Shown: positions 20,017 to 32,825 of the stretch, piece by piece
Numbering within the stretch: position 1 is the stretch's first letter
Layout of the letters: each line of letters begins with the position of its first letter
DNA from: Gongronella butleri
Taxonomy: Eukaryota; Mucoromycota; Mucoromycetes; Mucorales; Cunninghamellaceae
Direction of reading: 5' to 3'
Assembly (NCBI GenBank): GCA_025201375.1
Contig: JAIWZP010000019.1
Coordinates: 372,001-436,000, forward strand
DNA: 64,000 bases
Position numbers and translations under genes: made by a program
The notes under the pieces: generated by a model
The model's input: the letters and a program-made list of their open reading frames with translations, nothing else
The model's database searches: none
What the model was told of the DNA's origin: nothing

Positions 20017-22807
20017 TCATGGCGAGTAGGCGCCGGCGACTGTGCAGACATTGCGCTGCTGATTATATTTGACGGTGTAGACGGGCATTTGCTTGGTAGG
20101 TAGGACAGCAAGTTGATCACGGCTGCATTGAGAAAGAAAAAGCAATCAGATCACGTGCGAAATGATCATCCTGGCGCGCCTTTTTTTTTCTTTCTTTTTT
20201 CTTTTTTATACCTTTCTATGATATTGGCCCTGCTGTCGAATTTCTTGTCCTTTTTATCCTTGCGCTGCGCGTCTTCCATGCGTATCCGCTTGTTGTCGTT
20301 GCGCTGTGCAGAGGTGGAGGCATTGTCGCTTGATTTAGATTTTGACGCGCCGGACGACGACGCGATAGCACCGCCGGACGTGTCCTTGTTGACATCCCAC
20401 ACGCGCACGGTGCAGTCCGCGCTGCCAGACACAAGCACGTGGCTGTCCGAGCTAAAGTCGAGCGAGTAGACATAGTCGTGGTGGCCAACCATCGTCTTGA
20501 GACACCGCCCAGAGCCGAGATCCCACAGCTGAATCGTCCGATCCTCGCCTAAAACGAAAAATGAGTCTCCTTTGGTCTCCATTGGATGATCATTCTACAT
20601 ACCAGTTGAGGCCATGAGTCGGCCATTGGGCGAGATGGCGACCGTCTTGATGGCGCCCGAGTGGCCTGTGAACACGCGTACACACGTGCCACGCTGGACG
20701 TCCCATAGTCGCGCCGTCTTGTCACTAGAGCCCGTCACAAGATACTTGGAATTGGGATGGAATTTGACAACCTATAAAAACGAAACAAAAGGAGGCGTGA
20801 GCTCGAGGTAAAAACAATAAAAAAGAGCGAGAAAAGACAAGAAATGGCAAGACTCACGTCGACGTCGGACAAATGGCCGGCAAAGATGCGCAATGGGTAG
20901 ATGTGATCGCAAGACCAGAGGCGTGCAGTGCGGTCGTGTGATGCGGTGGCAAAGTAAAACCCAAAGGGGCCAACATCCACGTCCCACACGGGGTAATTGT
21001 GGCTCTTGTACACGACCTGGTTGGACCACGAGTTGACGTTCCATAGCCGAGCCGTGTGATCTTGCGAGCAAGTGATCATGTAGCTGTTGTCGGGGCTGAA
21101 ACTCGCTGCGTACACGGGGCCAGCATGACCCACAAGGCGAGCATAGTCGGCGCCTACAGAAAGAAAGAAAAGAAAGGGGCCACGGGAATCAGCGGTCTAA
21201 ATCGCCAGTGCGCACACCCTCACTCAATGGGGCCAATTTTACCATTTTTGGTCTGCAATGGCTCGCCATTCATGCTCCACACCTTGACGGTCGAATCTTC
21301 GAATCCACCGGCAAGAAGTGACGCGTCTTGCGAAAACGAGAGGCAATTGAGACTATAAATAAAGTGGGTAAGACGCGACACGTTCTTATTTTTCCAAAAA
21401 AAAAAAAACGCGTTTTACCTGTCATGGGTATTATAGAATGTGTAAGCACACACACTTGGTAAAGACGCAGATCCAACTGCCACGCGCTTGCGCATCTCCT
21501 TAAGGGCTTCCAAACTCGCCTCTACGCGCTCCTTATCCCTGCAAAATGAAAAAAAAAGAGAAGTGAGCCGCTATGGCCTCGTGCATGTTGCCGCATCGGG
21601 AGCAATTACATTGGTGACATGGACATGTCGGATAAGGAAGGCTCCTCCAAGGCGGATTCTTGCTTAACGATGCGCAACGTGTCCTGTCCATCGACCATCA
21701 TCTAAAAAAAAAAAAATCGCATGTGAGTGCTCTATGACGCGTCCATTGGCTCCTTTTTTTCTTTCTTTTGTACCTCGTCATCGTCGTCCTCTTGCTTGAG
21801 CCTTGCCGCGACGCCATTTTCGAGAATGCCAATGCCATTTGCCTCGGATCCGCCAGCGGATTTGTCATGCAGGACTTGGATGGACAGATACTGGCTGACG
21901 ATGCGCACAATGGGCGCCCACTGGATATCCTGGATATAATTGACGAACAGCTCGCGCGGAATCGCCGTCATGGACACGTGGTACTTGTTGTTTCTGTATT
22001 TCTGCGCCAATTCATCGTTCTGCATCTGTTGCGCCGTCGTCATCTGCATGAATTGTGCAAGCTCGGACGCGTGCTGCTCATGATCTTCGTGGTCGCTCGC
22101 GTATCGCTCCAACAACGCGTGGCCTATGCAAGAAAAAAAAAAGTTAAGCGCGAAACATGCCATGAAGCGCGTTTTTTTTTCTTTCTTTTGTTTCTTTGTT
22201 TCCTCTCACCATGGTTAGGTAGGTTGGCTGCCATTAGATCCAAATAGCAATGCACGAGCATTGGGTACAGTAGCAAGCGCAATTCGTCCTTGGAAATAAG
22301 AGTCAATGCGTGAGCAATGGGCATTTATCCACTTTTTACGCTCATTACCTTGTATTCGTCGAGGCCACGGTGGACCCAGTCGCGGAATTGTGCATAGTGT
22401 TCTTGGTGGGCGTTTGGATCCAAGAGATCCTGAGGTCGTTCTGTGCTTGCGATATGGTGGAGGAGCGGGTTGGCGCTTGCTGGGCGGTTAGCGAGCTTCG
22501 TCTTTAGGTAGACTAGCAGCTGTTCCATGGAGACCGTGTTGCCGCTGGCATCGCGCAGGTACGCGAGGTCTTGCTTCTTGTAGCCCTTGCGTTCAAAATA
22601 CGTATTGACGAGCTGCTGCAGATCCTGCGCGGACGGCGCGCCTTGCGCCGGTGGCGACGCCTCGTACGCAGGTCCAGCAGCAGCAGTGGTGGCGGAGGCG
22701 GCGGGTTGGCTGGTGTTGATATTGCCCGGAACGAGCAAATTGTTCATAAGCAGCCCATATTGGCTGTTCAGGCCGGGCGTATTGGGCTGGAAAGGCGTAC
22801 CAACCAT
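20017..22807 (-). CDS. TAF5: TFIID subunit TAF5
   Basis: 705-residue WD-repeat scaffold of TFIID, in some species shared with SAGA. Exons in transcript order: 22807-22349, 22288-22210, 22123-21774, 21701-21610, 21538-21419, 21352-21243, 21153-20858, 20771-20603, 20548-20212, 20122-20017; lengths keep one frame throughout. A LisH-like helix pair (DLQQLVNTYFERKGYKKQDL) is followed by the TAF5 N-terminal domain (YAQFRDWVHRGLDEYK, LLLYPMLVHCYLDLMAA). Then come WD repeats: LAGGFEDSTVKVWSM, MITCSQDHTARLWNV, FATASHDRTARLWS, LVTGSSDKTARLWDV, RTIQLWDL and LVSGSADCTVRVWDV. The end TKQMPVYTVKYNQQRNVC matches the family tail. A basic, S/K-rich insertion follows the last WD repeat. The start is the first Met giving a plausible N-terminus; an upstream exon cannot be excluded. 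Confidence 0.93.
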
Positions 22808-23934
22808 CACAAGCAATACATGCAAATCAAAAAAGAGGGAAAACGAGGCAAGAAAAGGGGTGACACACGGCACCTACAAAGTCACTGAGAAAAAAAAGGG
22901 AGAGGACAAAAAAAAAAAAAAAAAAAAGGTCGCCATTCTCGCAAGAAGTGCGGACTACAATCCTGACATTGGTTAAATTCAGCCAATCATGGCATCGAGG
23001 CACTTCTCGTTGAGGATCGACCCGCGTAAACTCACTATTGGATTCAAGTTATGCTGTGCGTTTTAAAAAAAATGCATTGAAAAGCTGAGAAAACACGGAA
23101 ACATTGGGTTCGGGGGTGGAACACACACACATTGATAAAGCATTTGTCTCCAAAATGAAGCACCTTCAACAGGAGGCCAACGAAGCACATGTCTAGCTCG
23201 TGTACGAGGAGAGAGGCGCGCTCACGCCTCGTATTTACTTTATGCAATTTCATCTTTTTAGCAAAATGGTCAATGATACGACTCAATGGAAAATGTTTTT
23301 GCAGTGAGAAAATTGATCATTTTTCTCCGCGCATTGCGCGCACACGCCTTTGGTCGCAGACGAAGAATGCCAGCAGGTCAAATGCAATCAGAAACGAAAT
23401 AAATGACCCAATTTCACTTTTTTAGTCCACAGAACTCTTCCAAGTGTGCCGCAGAGAGCATTTTCTAATGCATTTACGCTCTATTACACTCCAAACTAGT
23501 AATAAAGATTGGGGGTCGATCAGGCTGTACACGCGTAAATGACTAAAAAGTCAGATTTTACTGTAGAATCATGAAATTCTCGTTCAGGTTTGGCCACACA
23601 CTGGTGACGCAGAATACATTCGACACCGAATCGATTTTTGCTTCGTTCATCACAGAAGGTCGCCACGATATGTTCTGTCTGTTCCAGAGCAAATGAGAAT
23701 TGAAAATTTTGATTGGGCGTTAGCATGCAAACATTGTCCATCAAGCCTTGTCAGGCAGGGACAAAATAGCGCCTGAGCGCGTCTCTTTCCAATGGCAGAG
23801 TTTAAACGAGGGACGACATGCACATGAAATCCAGAAAATCGCAATTGGGGCATTTTATTGTATATTGATCGATTTTCAATGATTTTTGAATTTACCGAGA
23901 AATCAGCTCTTTAATTCTATTATTCCAGGCTTTG
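22808..23934. other. Intergenic region upstream of TAF5
   Basis: No gene was recognised. It begins with A-rich purine tracts (22890-22930), which would lie in the TAF5 promoter region. The rest is unique-looking, stop-rich sequence with balanced base composition. Confidence 0.5.
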
Positions 23935-24770
23935 TCGTTCGAATGAGCCCACTTTCGCGACGCTGTGATCACTGGTTGGCGCGCAGCGACGATTTGGAAA
24001 ATTGATCAAAAACCACCCATTTTCCAAGGGGTATAGTCGACGAGTTGAAAATGGTAGAATTTAGGTCCTCGGATCACTGCGTCATTTAGCCGTATGGTAG
24101 AACACAATCATTCGCCGAGAGACGCAATAAAAACACGGGGTCCATCGACTGGTTGTGGCACAAAACGCTAAAAGCTGCAATTTTTCACAACAAGGCAAAT
24201 TCAACGAGGAATGGCCGCAGCGTCTCAAAAGTTATATCATCAGGAAGAGCGCGACTTGGAGCGTGCGTAGACATTGGTGATCTTTCAAAAAAGATAATTT
24301 TCTGTGGAACGAATGCGAAAACAAAATTGTGCCTGCGGCTTTGACGCTTGAAAAAGCGCGTCAAAGTCAACTTTCACGCGCCCGCACCCACTCAAATCCA
24401 TGGACCTGGTGCATTTCTTGTTGTTGGACGCGTCGGCGCGCTTCTATGGATGCGTATTTCCTGTGCAATTCGCCGTTGAAATTTAATTCAAAATTGCTGA
24501 TTGCTCGTCAACGAGCCAATGGACCCCATCCGATTTTCGGCTTTTCGGTGGTCTTGCCTTGCGGTGCATTTTGTGTGGAAGTTTGGCGCGATTCGGGAGA
24601 CCTGTTTTTTGAACTTTGGAATCGGACGCCCACCACGGCTGAATTTTGATTTGCGCGTGGCGTGGCCCAAGGCGCTTTGGAAGCTTGCAAGTTGGACCCT
24701 AATCGGGTTTCTGACACGTTATTTCACACTAGATGCGCTTTGGGACTGCTGGAGCATTTGGTTTGTGATT
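23935..24770. repeat. Dispersed repeat B, copy 1
   Basis: About 830 bp with a diverged copy at 48100-48905 in the same orientation. Shared landmarks, in the same order, are AAT(G/A)AGCCCACT, CCAAGGGG/CCAAGGGA with GTCGAC, CATGGTAGAAC/TATGGTAGAAC, GACATTGGTGAT, TCTATGGA with CGTGCAATT/TGTGCAATT, GATTGCTCGT(C/G)AACGAG and AGTTTGGCGCGATTC. No conserved open frame spans both copies, so this looks like a non-coding or decayed element. The termini are not clear. Confidence 0.75.
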
Positions 24771-25383
24771 TGCAATTGATACATTACTAAATCGATCAAT
24801 TTCTGGCTCTTTTCCTCCGGAACTTGTCCTAAAGGACCCAAAATTCAACCGTGCGATGATGGGCCCTCAGAAAGTCAACGAGAAGTATTTTTCGGGGATC
24901 GACTAGCTCAGTCGTGAGAAAATGCACATTGCGTGACATTATGATCAAAATTTCCATTAAAAAGTGAAGAGTATCAATATTAGAGAAATCTTATTTTGTG
25001 TACAGCTTTTGTGGCTCAAGGAAGATAACTGATTCAAATTTGACCGTGATCGAATAGCTTTAACGACAATAAAATTGAAAATTGGTGTGTTTTTGCATTT
25101 TTGAACGGGGCCAATGTCCAATAATCCTTCTCAATCTGGTGTGCAATAAAATTGCTATAGATGCTTTGCGATCAGTAAAGTCGTGTTTCGTGCAACAAAA
25201 ATGGAAATAGATGGGACTTTTTCGAGAATGTCGCGAATAAACCTTTGTTCATCATGTTCTGACCATTTGTTGATGAATTTCAATAGAACAGCATAGCAAT
25301 GAAACTGGAGATACTGGGCTCTCAGCTCATCACAAATAGAAGAGATCGGCAAGCGACAGAAAGTGGCCACAAGAGAGTCGGTG

Positions 25384-25385
<2 letters not shown>

Positions 25386-25435
<50 letters not shown>
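25386..25435. repeat. Poly(A) tract of about 50 nt
   Basis: An uninterrupted run of A on the plus strand, just downstream of the m-AAA protease stop codon (that gene is on the minus strand, so the transcript would carry U). It is not preceded by a processed gene copy, so I read it as a homopolymer expansion, not a retroposed tail. Flanking DNA (24900-25480) holds no recognised gene. Confidence 0.9.
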
Positions 25436-25437
<2 letters not shown>

Positions 25438-25480
25438 ATTGCTTTTTTATTTTCTATGGACGTGTTTCTATGGCAAAATA

Positions 25481-28052
25481 TCACGCCTCTGATGGTGCTG
25501 TGGGTTGCTCTTTTGTTGGTGGCACATCTTCTTTGATCTTTCATTGACAAAGAAAAAAAACCGGGAAACATTTAGCCACTTGCGCCTTTTGTCGTTTTTT
25601 TTTTTTTTTCCTCGATTTAGGGTTACCTTTTTGCGGACATAATCGTCATAGATGGTGTCTGTATCTGGGTAGGGCCTTAGGCCGACCAATTGCTCCATAT
25701 CGGCGCGTGTCATGACCTCTTTTTCAAGCAATTGCTTGGCCACTTTTTCAACATCGTCCTTTTTGCTGTTGAGAAGCTCGAATGTGCGTGCGTACGCGTC
25801 GTTGACCAGCTTGCGCGCTTCGTGGTCAATCAGCGACCCTGTCTCCTCGCTGTATGGCTTTTGGAATTGCTGTTCCTGCTGCGGATCATAAAAGGACAGC
25901 GGTCCCACCGACGAATTCATGCCGTATGTGGTCACCTGTGCGTATGCCATCTTGGTCACCTTTTGTAAGTCATCTTGCGCGCCTGTCGTGATGCTGCCAA
26001 AAAAGATAGTCTCGCTAAAAAACAAAAAACAAAAAACAAAAAAAAAACAAGAATTTGGTTATAAAAATGACCGTCCAATCCTATTTTTGATTTACCTGAC
26101 GCGTCCACCGAGGGTCATGCACATGCGGTCCATGAGCTGATTCTCCGAGTAAAGGTACTGGTCCTTTGGCAAGTATTGTGCATAGCCGAGAGCGGCGACG
26201 CCGCGTGGAATGACGGAGATCTTGAGGAGCGGATCGGCATAGCGCAAATTCCAGCCGGCAACGGCATGCCCCGCTTCGTGGTAAGCGACAATCTTCTTTT
26301 CTTCGGGCGACAGAACGCGCGATTTCTTTTCCAAGCCGCCAATGACGCGCTCAATGGCCTTTTCAAAGTCTTCATTGGTGACACTGTCCTTTCCGCTGCG
26401 TGCCGCAATGAGAGCTGCTTCGTTGCACACATTGTGGATATCTGCGCCTGAGAAGCCCGGGGTGAGAGCGGCCAATTTCTTGGAAAGCGCGTCCATGTCC
26501 TCGTTTGTGCGGATGGGTTTGAGATGGACCTTGAAGATATCGGCGCGGCCGCCAATGTCGGGGCGGTCCACGTGGATGTGTCTGTCAAAGCGGCCGGGCC
26601 GCAGCAGTGCCGGATCCAGGACGTCAGGGCGATTTGTGCCAGCAAGGACAACGACATGGGCGTCGGAATCGAATCCGTCCATTTCCACCAAAAGCTGATT
26701 TAGCGTGCTCTCGCGCTCGTCATTGCCGCCCATCTGCCCGCTCTTGCCACGCGTCTTGCCAATCGCGTCAATCTCGTCCACAAAAATGATGCATGGTGCG
26801 TTCTTTTTGGCCGTGGCGAACATGTCGCGCACACGCGATGGGCCAACACCGACAAACATCTCAACGAATTCAGAACCAGACACGCTCAGGAATGGTACAC
26901 CTGCTTCACCCGCTGTTGCCTTGGCCAGCAATGTCTTGCCCGTGCCGGGGGGACCTGTAAAAAAAAAAAAAAATTTCAAAAATTTCAAAAAAAATTAAAA
27001 AAAAAAAAATTAACTGTACCAGAAAGGATGGCGCCGCGTGGGATGCTTGCGCCGAGTCGCTCGTACAGGGCCGGGTTCTTTAGGAATTTGACGAATTCCA
27101 TGATTTCCTCCTTTGCCTCATCTGCGCCTGCGACATCCTTGAATTTGACCTTGATGTCTGTTTCTTGGTTGAACATTTTTGCCTTGCTCTTTCCGATGCC
27201 AAAGATGCCGCCGCCTGGGCCGCCGCCCACACCTCCTGCGCCGCCTCTGCGAGCCATGTACCAAAAGACGCTTAACAAGAGGATGGTTGGGGCGAATTGA
27301 AAGAAGATGCCGAGCATGGAGATGGTATCATGGTAGCTGATGGGGATGCGTTCCGAGGGAGGGATGGCCAATTCATCCTGCGCTTCTTTGACACTTTTTT
27401 CAAAGGCGTCAATCGATCCAATGCTGAAATAAAAGACGGTGCCTTGATGTACTCCCATGGATGCCGCTTCGGGACGCAAATACACGCGCACACGCGTCCG
27501 ATTCTGCACTTCCAAATGGTCCACCAGACCCTTGTCCAACAATTGCACTTTGAACGCTTGAAACGTCAATTCGCGCCCATTCTCCGGTGGCGACATCAGA
27601 CTCCACAGCGCCAAACTGCCCAACGCAGCGCTCCACAGCAATCGCTGATTAAGGTCAGGCGGCTTGTCCGGCTGCTTTTTGTTGCTACTGCTGCTGCTGC
27701 CACCGCTGTTGCCGCTGCCACTGGTCTTGGGCGGCTTGGGAAGCTTGTCTGTCGTCTTTTGTCGCTGCTGCTCGGCCGCACGATCCGCCCAATCGCCTTC
27801 TTTCTTGCTGGCTTTCTTTTCAAAGAACTTTTCAAACCCCTTTGGAATGTGAAGAGGCTCCTCTGCCTTGCCGTCCTTGTCTCCAGACGACTTGCCGTCC
27901 TTGCTCGTGAATCCGCGCCGCTGCGCACCCACAGACGGCCCAAAACCGCGCTCAGACGCCGCTCGCGCCGACGATGACGATAACAAAAAGTGCGCGCGAC
28001 GCGTCGACGGACGAAAACACCTCGTAGGTTGTAACACCACTCGAGAAAACAT
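25481..28052 (-). CDS. Mitochondrial m-AAA protease subunit (AFG3/YTA12 type)
   Basis: 778-residue FtsH-family ATP-dependent zinc metalloprotease of the inner mitochondrial membrane. Exons in order: 28052-27020, 26954-26096, 26014-25627, 25537-25481. The N-terminus [20 protein letters not shown] is a presequence, followed by a K/S-rich linker and two membrane segments (around [16 protein letters not shown] and [18 protein letters not shown]) bracketing the intermembrane FtsH extracellular domain. The AAA module has Walker A GPPGTGKT (split by an intron inside the first Gly codon), Walker [10 protein letters not shown], and second region of homology [18 protein letters not shown]. The protease site is HEAGH in [14 protein letters not shown]. 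Two membrane spans make it m-AAA, not i-AAA. It could correspond to Afg3 or Yta12; I cannot decide. It is divergent from PIG-N. Confidence 0.95.
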
Positions 28053-28295
28053 AGAATGAGGTCGTATTTTTTTTAAAAAAAAAAAAAAAAGTGAAACAAG
28101 AAAAAAGAAAGAAAAAAATGTGAGTGCATGGGCCATTTCTTTCAATTTTTATGCTCATTGCGGCGGAGTTGTAATGTGACGGGGATTGAATCTCGAGCTC
28201 TTCATTTTAGTATTTCAGAAAAAAAAAAAAAAAAAACGTGTTCTCTTTCTTCTTGTTTGCTCTTTCTTTTCCATTTTTTTTTTTTTTTTTGCACG
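28053..28295. promoter_or_regulatory. Divergent promoter region, m-AAA protease / PIG-N
   Basis: 243 bp between two divergent start codons. It contains A-rich (28070-28118 and 28219-28235) and T-rich (28260-28290) runs. No clear TATA box was seen. The role is by position. Confidence 0.4.
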
Positions 28296-30791
28296 ATGCT
28301 GTCGCGTGAGGCCCTGCTTGTTATAGGCGTGGTCTTTCACGTCGTCTATCTGTTCAGTATTTTCGATATTTATTTCATGTCGCCACTCGTGCACGGCATG
28401 AAGCACCACAAGAGCCCCTTGCCGCCACCCGCGCAGCGTGTCGTCCTTATTGTTGGTACAGAACGCGAACCCATTGGCCCCAAGGCCAGAGCAAGTTGCT
28501 CATGCACGGGCCCTCCCCTTTTTTTTCTTTCTTTCTTTTTTTTTAAATTTTACACTAGGTGATGGCCTGCGCGCGGACAAGTTGTTTGAGCTGGAGCAAG
28601 ATGGGACGAGTCGCGCGCCGTACCTGCGGCAGATCATCCAGCAGCGAGGCGCGTGGGGCGTGTCGCACACGCGTGTGCCCACCGAGTCGCGCCCGGGCCA
28701 CGTGGCAATCATTGCCGGGTTTTATGAAGACGTCAGCGCCGTCACCACCGGGTGGACCATGAATCCCGTCGAATTCGACTCGGTGTTCAACCAATCGCGC
28801 CACACATGGTCCTTCGGTTCGCCAGATATCCTGCCCATGTTCTCGGAAGGCGCAAGCGACCGTGAACGCGTCGAAACCTTCATGTTCCCGCCGGAATACG
28901 AGGATTTCTCGGGTGGTAATAGCCAATTTCGCGCGAAAAAAGGAAAAAAAGGAAAAAAGGGAGCCATTGGTCTTCCATCTGTGCCGTTGGCCATTTATAT
29001 AAAGCCCACTTGGGATTAACACGCGTGCAATTGGCTCATTTTCTGGCCTTTTTTTGATTTTAGATGCGTCTCATTTGGACACGTGGGTGTTTAATCACGT
29101 CAAGGCGCTGTTCCGCAATGCTTCTTCCAATGTGGCGCTCGACAAGCAATTGCGCCAAGACAAGGTGGTGTTTTTCCTGCATTTGCTCGGCCTGGACACC
29201 AATGGGCACACGCACCGGCCTTATTCCCAGACGTACTATGACAATATTCGGCTCGTTGACCGCAGCATCAAGGAGATAGAAGCCTTAATGCGCGATTTCT
29301 ACGGCGATGACAAGACCAGCTTTGTGTTCACTGCCGACCACGGCATGAACAACCGCGGCGGCCACGGCGACGGCCATCCTGATAATACGCGCACCCCATT
29401 GATCGCTTGGGGCGCAGGCATCCGCCACCCAATTGCCTCGTCGCTCGGCCACGACGAATTCTCACACCCTTGGCACCTCAACGATGTCCAGCGCAACGAC
29501 GTGCTCCAAGCAGATATTGCCCCGCTCATGTCCCACCTCGTCGGCTTGCCCTATCCCGCCAATTCCGTCGGCAGACTCCCTCTGGACTATCTAGACGCCG
29601 ACGAATATACCAAAGCAGAGGCCGCCTTTGCCAATGCACGCGGCATCCTCGCTCAGTACGAGATGAAACACGGTAAAAATGCGCAAAAATGGACAAAAAT
29701 CCGCGAAAATGGGCAAAATGGCCAACTCATACGTCTTTCATCTTTTTATTTTTAGCTGAAAAGGAGCGCGACGAGTTGTTTTTCAGATCATTTGCGCCGC
29801 TGTCGGGCACGCATGCGCCATCTGCCTTTTTAAACACGATACAGCTTGCCATTGACGCGCAGGATTATGCAAAGGCCGAGGCGCTGTCGCAACAATTGAT
29901 GGACCTGTCCCTGCAGGGCCTCCGTTACTTCCAGACGTACGATTGGCTCTTTTTGCGCAGCGTCATCACCGCAGGCTTCATAGGCTGGTGCGCGTTTTGC
30001 CTGGAATTCGTCTTGCGTCACTATTGCGTTGCACGCGCCGTGCCCGCTTGCCCCTCGGGCAAGGCCAATGCTGTAAGAAAAAGTGATGAATTTCTCTTTT
30101 TTCTTTTCATTCTCACTTTTTTGCATCTTAGATTCACGCGCTGGCCTTTTTTGTCTTTGTGGCGCTTGCAGGCATGATCTGGATCCAAAAGATGCGCCCG
30201 CTGTATTATGCGTACGTGTTCTTCCCCGTGTTCTTTTGGCACCAGGTCGTACTCAATGGCGCCACGTATTCGCTCATCCTCGGCCGCGTCCGTCAGCACG
30301 GCTATCTGGCCATGGCCGCCGCTTTGATTGGAACCCTGGTGGTGATGGAGGCTTTGGTAAGCCCATTGAAGCGCAAAACAACACGGAAATCATGCTCATT
30401 TTAATTTTTTTCTTACTTTTGACAGGTTTACAGCTTTTTCCACCGTGAAATCCTGTCGGTGCTCTTCATTGTGTTGTCGCTTTGGCCCGTGATCCTCCGT
30501 GGCGAGCTAAAACGCAATCGCAAGCCCCTGTTGGCCATGTGGACGCTTACTTGCTGGGCAACAAGCGTCTTTACGCAGCTGCCCGTGGAAAAGGAAGCCG
30601 ACATCATGCTTGTGTAAGCAAGACATGCAGACAGCAAAAAAAAAAAAAAAAAAGCCGATTTCGTCATCTGATCTCGCGATTCATAGTGTCTATGGCGGCT
30701 TTATTGGGTTGATCTTGGGCGGTGGCATGATTGTGTACCTCACGCAGCAATCACGCATCAAAAGCCACGAGATCTTGGTATTGGCGATTCA

Positions 30792-30827
<36 letters not shown>

Positions 30828-31732
30828 GTGACGCGACGAGATTGCTCAATTTTTATGAAATTGCAGCTCCTAGCCAATTCTATCAGCATCGCACTCGTGT
30901 ACTCGACGGCCATGAGCAACGAGCGCTTGCCTGTGTTTAACCAGGTGGCCAATTGGATCATGCTAGGTAAGCATCGCAGGGAGGAAACAGGTAAAAAAAG
31001 AAAAAAGACGCATCTGACACGTGAATTTCTTTAGTCACCGCGAGCGTGTTTCCCTTTGTGTACCGTGGCAAGCGCGAGCAAGACTATTTGACGCGTCTTT
31101 TGACCATCTGCCTTGCGTTTGCGCCAATGATGACGCTTTTGAGCATTTCGTACGAGATGCTGTTCTATGTATGCCTGTGCTCGTGCCTGCTGGTGTGGCT
31201 GGAGATGGAGCGTGCCCTGTACAAGGCCGCACTCGCGACAGAGCCGGCATCGGACGCGTCCGACCGCCAATTGCAGGTGCAAGACCTGCGCTTGGTCGTG
31301 CTCTTTGTGTTTTTCGTCAATGTCGCGTTCTTTGGCACCGGCAATGTCGCATCGCTCAGCAGCTTCACGCTTGAGAGCGTGTACCGCCTGGTCACCGTGT
31401 TCAATCCGTTCTTGATGGGCGCCCTGCTCATCACCAAGGTGCTCATCCCCTTTTTCATCATCTCCTCCGTCTATGGCGTTTTGACCACCAGTGTCGCCCT
31501 GCCCTCCTTTAGCCTGTTCCTCGGTGTCATGGCCATCAATGACATCATGACCATCAATTTCTTCTTCTTCGTCTCCGACTATGGCTCCTGGCTCGAAATC
31601 GGCACAAGCATCAGCCACTATTGCATCGCTTCCCTCTTCATCATCTTCACCATGCTCCTCTTCTTGCTCTCGCGCTGGCTCGTCGGCCATCTCGCTCACG
31701 TCCGCGTCACGAGCCCCGTGAAACGCGATTAA
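28296..31732 (+). CDS. MCD4: GPI ethanolamine phosphate transferase 1 (PIG-N/Mcd4)
   Basis: 919 residues, the same length as yeast Mcd4. The enzyme adds phosphoethanolamine to the first mannose of the GPI precursor in the ER lumen. Exons: 28296-28455, 28559-28915, 29064-29672, 29756-30072, 30132-30356, 30426-30613, 30687-30792, 30867-30966, 31035-31732. An N-terminal signal anchor is followed by the alkaline-phosphatase-like domain with metal and catalytic motifs: [29 protein letters not shown] (catalytic Thr region), [14 protein letters not shown] and [20 protein letters not shown]. The C-terminal half has many membrane helices from about residue 480 ([20 protein letters not shown]) to the end, matching the PigN domain. 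Intron 7 starts with GT followed by about 31 A. All junctions keep frame. Confidence 0.95.
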
Positions 31733-31856
31733 TCGCCTTGAAGTTCCTGTTTTTTGATGATGTTTCGCGTCACTGACGCGTCGGCATCGCGTTGTATGCA
31801 AATAAATTGACAATTAGAATGCTTTTTTTTATGTGAGTGGAATTTGGCAAGCGCTG

Positions 31857-32374
31857 CTAGTGTTGCTGCTGGACAGGATGATAGTCTGTCGACGCGAGAA
31901 TGACATCCAATTCGAATTGCAGCGACGACGAGTCACCAAGAAGCTGCTTGAGCCGGTCAGACAGATCCTGTGCTCTCTGTATGCAAAAAGCCAAGGAAAA
32001 AAAAAAAAAAAAAAGGTGAATAAAACCGGTGCGTGAGCGCGCAAAGCGTCTTTTTTTTTTTTTTTTTTTTTTTTTACCTGGCGCAATTGCTGCTGTTTCT
32101 CGACCAGTGCGGGATCGTCGCGCTCCACATGCTGTTTATCATTGAGCGTTTGCCGATTGTCCTGGATCCACGCGAGTTTTGTCTTGAGTCGCTTCAGGTG
32201 ACCTTCGTACGTCTGCCGACACCGCTGCAAGTCGTCCAGATTGGGCTCGTCCGTGAATGACGAGGCCGACGCTTGCGCGGCCTGCTCAAGCACCTTGAGC
32301 ATGCTCTCCCACACATCCGCAAGCACATACAGCGCCTCTTGCGACTCTTGAAACAGCTGTTCTGATATAGCCAT
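31857..32374 (-). CDS. Med30-like Mediator subunit (predicted)
   Basis: 138-residue helical protein from exons 32374-32078 and 31976-31857. It begins MAISEQLFQESQEALYVLAD. Its layout resembles metazoan MED30: an N-terminal helix (QESQEALYVLADVWESMLKV), a middle helix (TYEGHLKRLKTKLAWI), and a C-terminal coiled coil (LRQRAQDLSDRLKQLLGD) ending in SSLQFELDVIL, comparable to the family's LKQKNQQLKQ...LIWDINAML. The resemblance is in pattern and length, not in long identities, so other short coiled-coil subunits remain possible. The intron has A runs on the coding strand at its 5' end. It is convergent with MCD4 and divergent from the HTH gene. Confidence 0.6.
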
Positions 32375-32793
32375 AGCGCGTTTGACAAGAAATAAAATAA
32401 AAAAAAGGGTATCAAGCTAAAATGGGTGAAAGAAAAAACGCACACTGCGAGCGGCCGGAGGTGATCCACTTTATATCCTTTGCAATTGAATCTCAGACGC
32501 CCTTGCGTATGAAAATTGGGACAAAATGGCAAAAATCACTTTCTGTGCACCAAGGCACGTATCAAATGTCGATTTTTTTTTAGCCTTATCGACGTTATCG
32601 TTGTCGTCATATGCTTTGTGAATATCGATGAGAATCGTGGGAGCAAAGTAGCATTTGCGAAAAAAAAAAAAAAAAGCTCAGAATCACGCCAATTGCATCA
32701 TGGTACGCGCGACTGCATGCTCCAGTCGGCTTGGTTTTTATGGCCATGGTCTCTCGGGTGCATGAAATCTCATATCGGCGAGGTTGCTCAATC

Positions 32794-32825
<32 letters not shown>

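Noticed and set aside
25386..25435. Poly(A) tract as the tail of a processed retrocopy
   Set aside because: No intronless gene copy or target-site duplication was seen around it; similar homopolymers are common in introns here.
28915..29063. Open continuation of the PIG-N exon through 28916-29019 as coding
   Set aside because: It reads K/G-rich low-complexity sequence to a stop, while splicing GT at 28916 to AG at 29063 restores the conserved PIG-N sequence in frame.
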